Below, piece after piece: positions 50,969-62,396 of a DNA stretch of 64,000 nucleotides; within the stretch, counting starts at the first letter, position 1, and each line of letters starts with the position of its first letter. Both the position numbers and the translations under genes were made by a program. The stretch covers positions 50,693,101 through 50,757,100 of the forward strand of contig NC_085051.1 in assembly GCF_963662255.1 (NCBI RefSeq), given 5' to 3'. The stretch is from Cinclus cinclus (Eukaryota; Chordata; Aves; Passeriformes; Cinclidae). The notes beneath the pieces were generated by a model. The model searched no databases and was not told where the DNA came from. It saw only the letters and a list, made by a program, of their open reading frames with translations.

Positions 50969-52444
50969 TCTGAGTTGTTTCTATTTCAGCTTTTGATAGC
51001 CACAGATAGCTATTGAGGGTGTGAGGGATGAGGAAACCAAAACTGATCTGATTAACAGACTTCAAAACCAATCTGTATTGGAGAGGTTTGGAGATAAATA
51101 GATCTAAAAAAAAGCCATTTTTTCCTAGATTAAAAGTTGGTATGCATTAACATTTTTGGGTGTGCTTTTAGATGCACTCAGAAACAGTTGTTTTCCTTTT
51201 ATAAACACTTAACTTTGTTTTAAAATTCAACAGGAGTTATTATTATACACAAACCATTTAACTTTTATGCCCTTTACAAAAGTGGAAAATTCTGGTTTGG
51301 AATGGAGGAGAACTAAGAACACAAGAAATAAAAACAAATCTTCACAAAGAGAAGCTCACCAGAGAAGTACAGGCTGCAGACTTGCCCTGGGAAAGAGGGA
51401 TAAGTCAATTATGCTTGCAGATAGTGTATATACCCATTTTTGCTACAGAATGACTTACTAAGTCATGAGTTGAAAGCTATGATCCCTGACTAACATTGCT
51501 TAAGATCAACTAATATGTTAGTACCTAACTTTTTTTTGGGTTTCAAGGCCTAATTAAATAAAACTTTGCAGTTCTCTTTAAAAGCTGTACATTATTTCCC
51601 TATTTAATGCTGACTTTGATGTCTTGGGTGTTGTTTTCTTCTTATTTCTCCTAACTTAATATTGTAATAAGAGACAGTGTTTCTATGTGATAGGAACAAA
51701 AGTGTTCATTTAGGAAAAATATTCTTATTACTAGTTTTGAGTGGAAAGAACGTGTAGTCCTCATCATGGATTTGCAGTCTTGAAGCCTCTGTGGGTTGCT
51801 TCCAAATAATGGGTGAATTGTATGCAAAGTAATGACCACTTTAATAACTTGCAGGCTCAGAGTATAGTTACTGAGTAATTCTGAATTTATTTGGGGTGTT
51901 GTTTCAGTCAGAGGGGATGGTCTCAAAGCTGCTGGTATAAACTAGGGGTTAGCAGATTGGGTCAGTATCTGTTCTTCAGTCTGTGTAGGGTAGCTTGAAA
52001 AAGTGTAACCCTGTCTGTTACTTAGGTATCTACAATGAATTTCCATTACCTACATGAGACAGAAAAATCAGGAAAGGTGTGTAGCATATCAGAAAATGTA
52101 GCTCTTTACCTGAATACTCAGCAGTGTCAGAAGTTGTGTTGAGCAGAACAGTGAGGGGTGATGATTGATCACTGCAGTTTTGACATGTGGATAATTGGTG
52201 GTGGAACCCAATTAACAACTGGCCCTGAAACCAACCTCATGATCACATCTTGCTTAAGTATGTGACTTTTATTTGTCTATTTTTATTTCCATCACTTCCT
52301 TTTGGTCACTTAAAAACCTAGTTTCTCAAGAAGTCATCAGGTCTGAGAAAAGCCTTGTTTTTACCTGCAGCCAATTGCATAAGGTACTTCTGGATGGCTA
52401 CCCATTATTGATAATGCATTTTTTTTTTCTGCTGTTTTGTTTAG

Positions 52445-52627
52445 ATGACAGTGCCTCTGCTGCCAGCAGTATGGAGGTTACAGATCGCATTGCCTCTCTG
52501 GAGCAGCGTGTCCAGATGCAGGAGGATGACATCCAGCTGCTCAAATCTGCCCTTGCTGATGTGGTCCGACGCTTGAATATTACAGAAGAGCAGCAGGCCA
52601 TGCAGAACAAGAAAGGACCTACCAAAG
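52445..52627 (+). CDS. EML1: EML1 coding exon 2: N-terminal coiled-coil trimerisation domain
   Basis: The 183-nt exon encodes residues 23 (split codon) to 83. After a Ser/Ala-rich start (DDSASAASSM) comes a heptad-patterned stretch, about residues 32-73, with Ile/Leu/Val at core positions (DRIASLEQRV, then LLKSALADVVRRL). This is the family's trimerisation domain, which self-associates and is needed for microtubule binding in EML1-4. The exon ends with KGPTK plus one base, as in mammalian EML1. The acceptor is strong, with a long T tract before TTAG. The donor, AAAG|GTTTGC, is poor at +3, +4 and +6. Exon phases are 1 and 1, so it joins in frame either to the cassette at 55553 or directly to 57874. 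Residues QAMQNKK differ slightly from the mammalian sequence, which is normal divergence. Confidence 0.97.
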
Positions 52628-55552
52628 GTTTGCATTTCAGATAGATGTAAAATAGATAGTGCAGTTCAATTACTGTTTCATATGTATTAAAATAGCTTAT
52701 TCATTAGATCTTGAAATATTCAAAATCAACAAATCAAACTCTAAATAAAATACATTTGAAATTCCACCTGTTATAAAGAATACATAAAAATCCAGATGGT
52801 TAAAATCTGTGAGGCTTCTAGAGTTTACATGAACCAGCAAATCATTTGCATTTTCTTAATGCTTAATCCACAATCTACATTTAACCATTGCTACCACTTC
52901 CTTACTTCTGATCAAGGTATTTTATAAAGTCTTTAGAGAAGGCATTATCTTCTGTAAGTGAAAATCCTAATAGGTTGGCGTTATTTTTATCCTAAAAATT
53001 GAATAAAACTTAAGTAAAATATAATTAAAATTTAATTTAAAATGTCATGTCTATGGATCATACAGACATAATCCAGAGCTCTAAACTAGCACAGAGCTGA
53101 CATGACTAAGGAGATGGTACAAAATTAGCTGCTCAGCTATGAAGGAAAGGTAGAGCTGTGGCTGTTGCCTGACCATGTTCCAGAGCAGCAGAGCCAGAGC
53201 CAGCAAGGTGCAAGGTGTGACAGGGGTCACTGCTTGCCAGAATTCTGTGCTGTGCCCACGTGCCACAGTGTGCTCTCTCATGGCTCCTGCCCTGCAGGAA
53301 TGGGCTTTTCTCTGCACAACTCAGAAAAGCTGGACTTGAACATCCAGCATTTCACAGGAGTGAAGGTTTATTAGAACCCAGCCAATGTGATTTACTGTAG
53401 TGTGTGAGGCTGCAAAGGCCTGGGAGGCTGCCTGTGTGCAGTTAAGAGAAACACACAAGGTATTTTAGGGTGCTCTTGGGAGTAAGAGTGGTGGCAACTG
53501 AGATATGGAAATAAAGTACTGACTTCACAGGCTCTCTGTTGTCTAACTTAAGAAGTTGCTTCTTTTGGGGTCCTGATATATAGTAATATTAATTAAAACC
53601 TTACCTTACATGAGAATTATGTTGCATATTTATTAAGAAACTTTCATAATTTTCTCAGTTTAAAGTTAGGACTTTAATCTCAGTTATATCTTTGTGACCC
53701 TGCAAAAAATACTTCTAGTCATTGATTTAACAGACTAGGTAGGAACTACCTAATTTGCTGAACTGAGATGTCATGTTTGTTACAAAGTTTTGTGTTGGGA
53801 GATGAGGAAAGCTGAAAGGGACAGAATTACAGAGCCAAATAATGAGTTGGTTGTGTCTCATGCTAGCTGTCAGGTGGAATAGGCACTAAATATCTACAAT
53901 CTTGTCTTCGTGTTCTCTTCCCATTCTGTTGTAATCTCCTTATTTTGTCTTTGTTCTATTGAGAAAAAAAAATTTAAAATATCAGATGAGTTAAATGTTA
54001 CTGAAGATAGCCTCCACTGTGATAAAATGTTCCATCAAATCTGGTTTTACAAGGGATTAAAAGGCTTCATGTTGCCTGTAAAATAGATATTATCTGATGC
54101 ATGGAGGAAATGAAAGTCCAGTAATTATTACTGAGTTGTAACCAAATCTGTTCTTGCCTGCTGGCTTTACTTAGAAAAATGCAAACCAGATTTTCATGGA
54201 TTCTGTGAGCAAAGTTGAACTGTAAATCAGGAGAGGTTTTCTTGGTCATGGCAGACCATTAGAGCCATAGTTCAATGTACATTGAAGAAAAGGAAGAAAA
54301 GCTGCTGAAAGTCTATCTGCCTGTCTTCTGTGGCTGGTTTTGTAGGGATTTGTTTGTTTGTTTGTGGGATTTTTGTGTGTGTGGTTTGGAGGTTTTTTTA
54401 GTGTATATATGGCATACCTGGTTCTTAATATGTGTGTGAAATTACAGTCTAAGAAGTTTTACTGTAATAATGCAAATAGAGGACTACAAACTCTTCCATT
54501 GCAAATTACCAGAATAAGCCCTGGTATTTGCTAATGAAACCCACCTAATTTCTGGAGAAGATTGGTATTGTGACTGTTTATGTAAAGAACTTCCAGTTTG
54601 CTTTACATCAGCTATATCATTTAATTTATGGTCAACCTTATTAAACATGAATTATAAACATGAAAGAGAATCTGAAGTATTCTGATCACTTGGTTTTTTT
54701 CCAGCTGTTTTGTCAAATATAATATATTTCACCTTATATTATTCCCTTAGTCGGCACAACTACTCTATAACAAATTGTATGCTATTACTTAACATAAGAC
54801 TAATTTTAATTTGGAATAGCATTATGGAGGCTCCTGATGGAGACTCTTAGGAGAGGGGCTTTTTAGACATGGGAGGAGCTGGAGTGGTGGCTTCTCATGC
54901 TTTACCCCTTGGGCTACATAGACTGGACCTGTTTGTTTCCCCTATATTGTTTAATGACTAATTCCACATTAGGAATTTTAAGAAGTGGAATGACACAGAA
55001 ATTATTTCCAAGCAAACTGGAGTTTGAAGTATAATGTATGCTGCTGTTTTCATTTGATCTATAGATGAAGTAGATCAGAATTAAGTGTGTGTTGGGAGAG
55101 GTCTGTGCCTTTGGATAAACAGGATTCTCCTGGTACTTTATAAAGTCTAGAACAAGAATCTTCATGGGACAGACTAATTCATTTTTCTAGGTACTTCAGA
55201 TTTAAAATTAATTTAAAGACTTCAAGTTTCAGACTTTCAAATCTATGATGGAAAAATCTTGAGCTTGTTTTCAGTCTTTGTGTTCTTGTTCTAAACTTGA
55301 GTTAAGCAACTTAAAAGCAGTATACAACATGGAAAGGGAGTGGCTTATCTTGTTCTTTGTGGAACTCCTTCCCTAATGGTGTTTTGAGTTTTTGTTTAGT
55401 TGTTTGGGTTTTTTCTTCCTTTCCTTATTTAATTCTACTACTTGGTGGAGTTTCAGTATGGCTTCCTGCCTTTGTTTTACTTGTGTTTGTTGTTTCTTCC
55501 TTTTGCAATTATTGGTTTTGTTTGTAAACTTAACAGCCCTATTAATCCATAG
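52628..55552 (+). other. EML1: EML1 intron 2, up to the cassette exon
   Basis: About 2.9 kb of AT-rich intron with a TTTG tract near 54.35 kb. Nothing else recognisable. If the cassette is skipped, this intron, the cassette and the next intron are removed together (52628-57873). Confidence 0.85.
54349..54364. repeat. TTTG repeat in intron 2
   Basis: About four perfect TTTG units. Confidence 0.9.
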
Positions 55553-55615
55553 ATCAGAGTATGATTAAAAAAGCTGCTGCTGAGGCTGATAAACTTGTCA
55601 GTCCTGCTACCACAG
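55553..55615 (+). CDS. EML1: Probable EML1 cassette exon, 21 codons
   Basis: A 63-nt open stretch lies between a plausible acceptor (AATCCATAG) and a strong donor (ACAG|GTAAGA). Its phases are 1 and 1, so it can be included or skipped without changing frame. With the preceding G it encodes DQSMIKKAAAEADKLVSPATT, ending in a base that completes the Ala codon of the next exon. The product would insert 21 mostly polar, helix-friendly residues between the coiled coil and the basic linker. The acceptor has a weak, purine-interrupted pyrimidine tract, consistent with optional use. Mammalian EML1 is annotated with long and short isoforms differing by about this many residues near here; I believe this is the matching exon but cannot verify the alignment. 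Confidence 0.75.
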
Positions 55616-56429
55616 GTAAGACTTTGGAGCGCCAGAACTTCCAAAATAAACATTACTGACAAAGCAGTAATAGCAGTGTGTTACTGACTTCTAACAGCAA
55701 CAACATGTTTGGGATTGTGTGACTGTGATGCCAGTTACCACTGGTGTGAACTAGCTGTTGTAAGTAAAACTAGATAGCTCCTGAGTGAACAGTGGGTTTA
55801 TTCAATAATGCACAGTTTTTCTGTGTGTTGTGCAAGAGTTTCATGGTGTTGCTTTCTACACTAGCTGACCATTGAAATCTCTGTTTCCAGAAGTGTGGAT
55901 TGTGGGTTGGTGCTGGAGCTGAAGCAAAACTTCTGTTAAAGGTTGCAGGGTTTATTCCTGGCTGCTGCTAGTTTCAATTTCATAAGGTTAGGGGAGTAAA
56001 CAGACTCCAGCTAGTTCACTCCAGCTACTCTTTAATAGGCATTCTTTTTGAATAGCTACAAATAAGAAAAATATTTTAATCATTTATTTCTTTAACTTCC
56101 ATTGCTGTTCTAACTTGTCTTCTCAATGCTCATTAAAGTTTTGTGAGCTACAGAAAGCTTGCCAAGAGATAGGTCCACAACTTCTCAAATGCAGCTACCT
56201 CTTATTCTATGGAATGCAGCAGAATCATTTTTATACATATGGATTAAATACAGCAATGCAGCAATTAGGAGCTTCCAGCACAAAACTGTAAAAAGAATTT
56301 AATATGCAACAAAATTAGTAAAGGAGAAGTAAACAGAATTAAGATATCTGAATTCATTAATTAAAAAAAATAATTAAATGTAAACTTCAGATGTTTTGTA
56401 TGAGCTCTAAAGACAGCATTAGTCAATTA

Positions 56430-56620
56430 AAACAGATCGTGGAAGGCAGGGCTGGAAGGCACCCTCAGTGAGCAAAGAGAAAATTTTCTTCTTTTATCTC
56501 CTTTGTTGACTTTCTTTCCTGTCATCCTTCACTATTCTAAGCCAAATAAGCCTCACTCCTTCAGCATTTCTCTTATAGGTTGATTTCTAAATTTCTCTCC
56601 TCTGAACAAATAAATGACAA
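56430..56620 (-). mobile_element. Possible very decayed CR1 fragment
   Basis: GGCTGGAAGGCACCCTCAGT resembles a reversed CR1 3' end. CTCACTCCTTCAGCATTTCT followed by CTTATAGG resembles the internal stretch that in CR1 follows the word for 'gctgaacaacccc'. Order is right but identity is low. Confidence 0.35.
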
Positions 56621-57663
56621 ATACATAACGAGTAAGTGTGTATTCTAACAAAGTTTCAAGACAAAGTTTGTTTTGCAAATTGCATTCTCTAGCAGACCAT
56701 ATTTACTGACAATCTTCTGAAGGCACAGCTTTTTGTGTCTATCTTTTTGTTCACTATATGAAAACTTAGGGTGAACAAGTCAGTAAATGCTTGCTGTCAG
56801 TGCTAGAATAAGATGTTCTTACGATTTGACCTATAATTGCATACAATTGGTACTGTTTCAGTTTAGCCTTTTAAATCTTTTATCCTTGGCCATCTATTTT
56901 GAAGAATATATCTTAGGTGTCCCTGCCATCCTCTCCAAGTTCAATGAAAATTTATGCTCCTAAAGTGACTTGTGACTGCTGCCTTCTCTCAAGTGGTGTT
57001 TCTCTGAACCCAAAGGCTTTTGGCATCTTTACAATGGCTTCTAATACAAAGTCCTGTCAAATTTCAAGTGATTCAAGCTTTTCTCCCAGCTGTAGAGAGA
57101 GCACTAGTCTTGTCTGTGTCTGTGTTTTGAGGCTATCATCCACAATAGTTTTCATGTTGGTGCTCATTGCTTGCAGCTTTAAACACTGTTTTTGCAACTA
57201 ACTTCTAACTACTTGAACGGGACTTTTCTGTTATTCTAATTTTAATTACAGCTATGACATGTATATCCTTTTTTTGGAGCCAACATTTGATCAGAAGAAT
57301 GTAGGTAGATATTGCCAGCTTATTACCTTCACTCTTCTGTGGATTTCAGTTGCTTTTTCTGAATAAAGGGTACAAATCCTTTCTGTCAAACATAAGCCCA
57401 CATTCTTTGAAAAAAGACATTTTGGGGGGAGTAGAAATTTCTTAATAGATAATTTGCTTGTGGCAAACCTCCAAGAAGACTGGGGGATGAGGAGTTGGAG
57501 TTTCTGGGATGACAACTTGCCTTCATTTCTAGCACTCCTCTGGATGCTATCCAGGTGGGCAAGAGATTGATGTTCTTTTGGCAGAGCAAGATTGGTTTAC
57601 AGGACAACAACTCCTTTTGTGCTTTCCACTAAGCTCCTTGATCTAGGACAGAGTTTTTACTTT

Positions 57664-57708
57664 TATTATTAATAATAATAATAGTAATAATAATAATTAT
57701 AATAATTT
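57664..57708. repeat. AAT trinucleotide microsatellite
   Basis: Imperfect AAT units with one AGT interruption, about 165 bp before the EML1 exon at 57874. Confidence 0.92.
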
Positions 57709-57873
57709 TTAAATGCCTGAATATTAAAATCCTCATCTGTGCTGAACTTGGCCATAGTAACACAAAAATGTCACACTATGCAGAATATTTAAAATATTCT
57801 AGTGTTGTTTGTTGAGGAAAAAACATAGAAAAGTAAATGAAGGCAGTGATCTCATCTTATGCTTGTTTTACAG

Positions 57874-58006
57874 CAAGGCCACTGGTACAAACCCTGCCTT
57901 TAAGGACTACAGTTAACAATGGAACTGTATTACCAAAGAAACCAAGTGGCTCTTTACCTTCTCCATCAGGAACCAGAAAGGAGACTGTATCACCAGCAGC
58001 AAAAAG
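57874..58006 (+). CDS. EML1: EML1 next constitutive exon: start of the basic linker
   Basis: The 133-nt exon follows a good acceptor (TGCTTGTTTTACAG) and ends at AAAAAG|GTAGGC. With the split first codon it encodes 44 residues, starting ARPLVQTLPLRTTVNNG and including PKKPSGSLPSPSG and RKETVSPAAK, then two bases of the next codon (phase 2). This matches the EML1 region after the coiled coil: a Ser/Pro/Lys-rich basic linker that contributes to microtubule binding and is a likely phosphorylation target. The next known segment (Ser-rich linker, then HELP motif and WD repeats of the tandem beta-propeller) was not found before 64000, so the gene continues outside the window. Residues 1-127 are covered without the cassette, 148 with it. 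Confidence 0.97.
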
Positions 58007-61000
58007 GTAGGCATCTATGAGAAACCTTAAAGCCATGGAATTGAAAACATGGCATAGCTTCTCTTTTAACCTTCTAGATATGCAGTTTTTCTTACTTGCA
58101 AAGCAGAAGTCTAAATATTTAGTTTGGAAAGAAAAGGAGATGGATTTCATTCTAAGAGGCTTTAAATTTATTCATTCTAATTACAATTGAGGTTACTACC
58201 ATGCATATTGAGAGAATGCACAATGATTGGTCTTACTGGTTTGTGTTCATTTCTTGCTTTTAAGAGTTTAACATAGAGAGAATAAAACCTTTCTACTGTG
58301 CTGTTGCCCAACATGATGATAAAAGTGGTGCAATAATTCTTTGATTAGCTAGTAGAAAATACATAGTCTGCAGAGAAACAGTGTTATCATTGCAAATCAG
58401 TATGTTATCATTGGTGGTTTTCTCTCACTAACAAAATTATCATATAAACTGCATGCACAGGGTTAGTAGCATCTCAGGGAGGGGGAAAATTCTCTGCCTA
58501 GCACATATTTATGCAAATGAAAACATCCATCTTTAGATATCATTAGCATGTATTTAAGCCCTTTAAAAAATTACTGCTCTGTCCCAATTTGCTTTGTGTG
58601 TAGCTGTTTTTAAATAGTCTAAATGTTTTATGCATCTGGGTTGTAAGGAATGGAATGGACTGGGTGAAGCAAGTTCAAGTTACACATGACAGTTGTTGTG
58701 GTGCTGATCTGCTGCTTGGTATGTGTGTAAAAGATAATAGTATGGGGTTTGGGTTGGGTTTTTTTTGTACATTTCCTTTGTGGGCCTCCTCATCTTTTTG
58801 TGGTGATGATGCTGTCAGCTCTGATGGAGGGTATGTTGTAGAGATGAGAGCATTAACCTGCTAAGATCTGAGGCCTCTCTCATAAAGAGAATTTTTCCTC
58901 AAAGGGGATGTGGTAGCTAAGGATATGCCAGTTTTTGTTACTGTGTTGAGGGGGGCTGATTTTCAAGAAACTCCAGAATCTGTTATTATGGAGAGAAGTT
59001 ACACTGTGTACAATTAAAATTGGAAAATACTGTATTTGTTTATGTCACAAAAATGAACTCTTGTGTGCTCTTATGAGCTGGATGTCACTGCAGCTCTAGG
59101 CTTTGGCAGGCTGGTCTGAATCAGCCTGTAATGGAAGTGGAGGAAAGCAAATACTGTCCAAACTGTTCCATTATTAGATTTGTGTTATCAGAAGTTTGAA
59201 AACATGTGAAAGAGCGTTCCTTTTAGAAAAGGAAATGCATTAGTGTTTAAAAAGGAGTAGTATTTAGTACATGCTGAATTTTAAAACACATTTGTTCTTT
59301 ATAAATTATTTTTTCTTAATAATTATCATAATTTCATTATTCCTAATTAAGTTTCTACTAGTAGTTATAAAACATATGAGAGCACAGGCATTGGGAGACT
59401 TCACCTGTCTACAGAGGGTGTGATTCCTGAGTCTGTGCTCTGTCTCTAGGGTTCAGCATAGGACTTCTTCCCCAGAGCAGGGTGGATGAAATGCAGGTCA
59501 GGAGCATACTCATGCTTTCTCTATTCTTGGAAGCCTTTATGTAGTTCAGGTGTTCCATCTAGTATTGCCTGCAGCCTGTAGGCATTATTCTAGCTTAGCA
59601 TCCCTGTAGATAAGTGCCATCCTGTATCCCTTCCACCTGACCCATGTGCAGCCTGGATACCCAGAATGCCAGTGGGAAAGTCCTGAGAGAGCATCCTAAG
59701 AGAGGAATTTTAGACTGTCTTGATTCCTGTGTGAGAAATCCTTCCACAGGGCAAGTATTCAGTGTCCTTTCACTGTGCTTTGTTCCAGCTCATTGCTGAA
59801 GAAGCTAGGCTGAAGGTGCTTTAAATATGCATCATGAAAATGTATATTTGGAAAAAAAAAAGAATATGTGGACAATTTTGCTGAAATAGGTGAACACTTA
59901 TTAAGAGTGCTTAGGAGAGCGGGGTTGCTTCATGTCCTGAAAAAAGCAGTCATAAATTCAGGTGCTGTAGAATTATTGTTCCCTTCAAATGCTCTAAACT
60001 TCTGTATTGGTGTCTTGAACATGAAAATGTTATTTATTGTTACCTTTATTAAATTATATTAAAGCATAGTTCTACGCCTTGTCTATAAATATCCTTCAAG
60101 TGTAATAAAATGGACTAGTAAGGGCCTCATCAATTAATTACTGTACAAAACGTTTTTTGGTAAATTATTCTGTAATCATTTAATAGTGAACCTTGAAATA
60201 ACTGGTCAGATTTTGGGGTTTTATAGTAAACGGTGTTCCACATATTCACTATTCAAAAATGATACAATAAATTCTCTAAATACCTTTCTTGTATATAGTC
60301 AAGACAAATGATTCATTATGCATCCTTAAGATTAATTCAGTCACACTTTTTGTTTATACTGGACCATTTTGCCTTCAGGAACTTCATGTTTTTATGCACA
60401 AAACAGCAATGGAAATACATCAGCAAGATCAAATTGTTTCATTTTTCAGAGGGTAGGCCTTGTTTATTTGTGCTAGCAGCTTTTCTCAGTGTTGTGCAGT
60501 TTCCAGATGGTGGGAAATTTTGAGCTATTTTTTAGTTCTGATTTCTGCTAAGCAGTGGTCTTTTCTTATTAACTGCTTCCAGAACTGTGGCTAATTTTTA
60601 GTGTAGGCTTTCTTTAGTCCAAAATAGGGTCATGTGACACAGCAGCTGTAAATAGTATTAGGTGTTTACAGATGTTTTAAAACTTAATTTCTACTTGAAT
60701 GCTTTTAGTAGTTTTTCTATACAACACAGGTGCACAATTGAAAAGGTAAAATTTGAAAAGTGAAAATAAAGTTAAAAGTTAAAGTTAAATACAATAGGAA
60801 TGGAAAATATATTTTTGCTCTAAACTTTTGATCTGCAGTTGAGACTGGCAAATATCTGCTAGGATTGCAATAGTAAAAAAAATCATCTTCCCTTTTTTTA
60901 TTACCTGTGACCATATATCGAATAGAAAGTGCAGGAGGATGGAGTCTTTCCCAAATGTTTTACTGCCTTATGAAAAGAAGGCTTACAATCAAATGATTTC

Positions 61001-61424
61001 TGATTTCTCTCTTCTCATATACTTAGCATTGTTAAGATTGTATGATGTCCAACTGAAATGACATCATTCTGATTCTTGAAACAGTTTGTTGTGCATTATT
61101 TATGTAAATATATGCAAATAGTCTGTGTGGGACTAAGTGTGCATCCATACATTACTCCTGCTTAGAAATAGTTGTATTTACTGGTATGTCTGTAAAGACA
61201 ATCTCATTTCATACAATAGCTGTATTAAATGTGTTGGTTAACTCATTTGAACCCACAGGTTTGTATATGGCTTATCTTCCTTGCTGGATTACCAAGGAGA
61301 TATGGTTCAGAGTTCACTATGTTTTCTGATTTCCCATTTAATATTTGAAATGGAAATTACTTCTTCTGGCAGGAATATAAAATCGGAGGTAATAAAAAAA
61401 GCTTGAGGCTGAAAGGGTGGAACT

Positions 61425-61650
61425 AGCAGGCTTTTATTTGAGTTCTGCCATATATTCTCTCAGTGACCTTATGCAAATCATTTAACCTCTATGCATATTG
61501 CTTTTCCATATGTAAAACATGTACCACTGGATATCAGTAGGTTGTTATAGGGCCTAATGTGATAATTAGATCCAGATCTTGCAGAGCTTTGAGTAACCTC
61601 AACTGACTCTGACTTCAATTAGAATTGAGGGCACCAAGATCCACTAAAGC
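61425..61650 (+). mobile_element. MIR-like SINE remnant with adjoining old repeat
   Basis: GAGTTCTGCCATATATTCTC, CAGTGACCTTATGCAAATCA, TTTAACCTCT and CCATATGTAAAAC follow a MIR core (RNA polymerase III-derived SINE) in order. Next, CTTGCAGAGCTTTGAGTAAC and CTTCAATTAGAATTGAGGGC resemble the same old amniote repeats as near 9 kb. Boundaries are approximate. Confidence 0.5.
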
Positions 61651-62374
61651 ATTCAGATCTCATACAGTCAATACCCAATTATCCAGGTTAAGGAAGGACT
61701 GAAATTACTTCAATGTAACAAAAGCACAAATCCAAAACATGGATCAACTGCATTTTAAAAGTATATGGTGGTAATACAGAGCAAGATAGAAAGCCAGATG
61801 ATGCTGGTGGTACTGGGACCAAAATTGTGGTCAAGCACCAAGAGGAGCTGCTGCACTCAGGCTCTGGGGACCATGTGAACACAGCTGGGAGGCTCTGGGT
61901 GCCAGCCAGCTAACAGAGAGCTGGAGTGATTCTGAGATAGGCTGAACAATCACCTGACACAGATGGACAATCAAGAATTGCCTGGCTTTGAAAAGCGTTT
62001 CCATGTCATCTTCACAAGAAACCTTTGATCAGAGAATTTTATTTGAATTTTAATATACTTACCAATTCTGTGATTTAGAAATGTATGACCTATTTTGAGT
62101 AACAGCATTTGAATGCTGCGATAGTTTTATTCTAAACTTTGTGATTAGAATAATGATTTAAAATTTTCTTTCCAGATTAGATTAGTGTATTGTGAGCAGA
62201 ACTTTCCCTTCCCCCTGCACTCTTTCTTTGGCATGTAATGTGGCTTGAAGTTTGCTGCTTAACACTAAATTTGTCTTTGTAATTTGGCCAGTGCATAGTA
62301 GTGATGTTTTGTGTTCCCTATTAAAATCTAAGGTTTTGTGACTCATCTAGGATAGCTTTGTTTCCAAGAGTTGA

Positions 62375-62396
62375 GGGGGAAAAGGGGGGTGGGGGG
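62375..62396. repeat. G-rich tract
   Basis: Three runs of 5, 6 and 6 G separated by AAAA and T, on the EML1 sense strand. It could form a quadruplex with a bulged or two-tier arrangement; a canonical four-run G3 motif is not quite present. Confidence 0.8.

Larger units (their letters stand above)
25031..52444 (+). other. EML1: EML1 intron 1 (27.4 kb)
   Basis: The intron begins with GTAAGG and ends with TTAG. Its first 300 bp belong to the CpG island. The rest is AT-rich single-copy-looking DNA with a CR1 copy near 29.2-29.5 kb, CR1 fragments near 40.4 and 49.1 kb and several T or TTTG tracts on the sense strand. Open frames inside it, up to about 140 codons, show no family resemblance, splice context or codon pattern that I would defend. 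Large first introns commonly hold enhancers; none can be identified from sequence alone. Confidence 0.9.
55616..57873 (+). other. EML1: EML1 intron between cassette and next exon
   Basis: About 2.3 kb of AT-rich intron, GTAAGA to ACAG. It holds an AAT-rich microsatellite at 57664-57708 and a possible, very decayed CR1 near 56.43-56.62 kb. Otherwise unremarkable. Confidence 0.85.

Noticed and set aside
52273..52644. Single open frame of 123 codons around EML1 exon 2
   Set aside because: Only 52445-52627 is real coding sequence. The leading part is intron and polypyrimidine tract, and the tail after KGPTK is intron read-through.
58505..58525. ATGCAAAT octamer (POU-type site)
   Set aside because: An 8-mer in AT-rich intron is expected by chance several times in this window.
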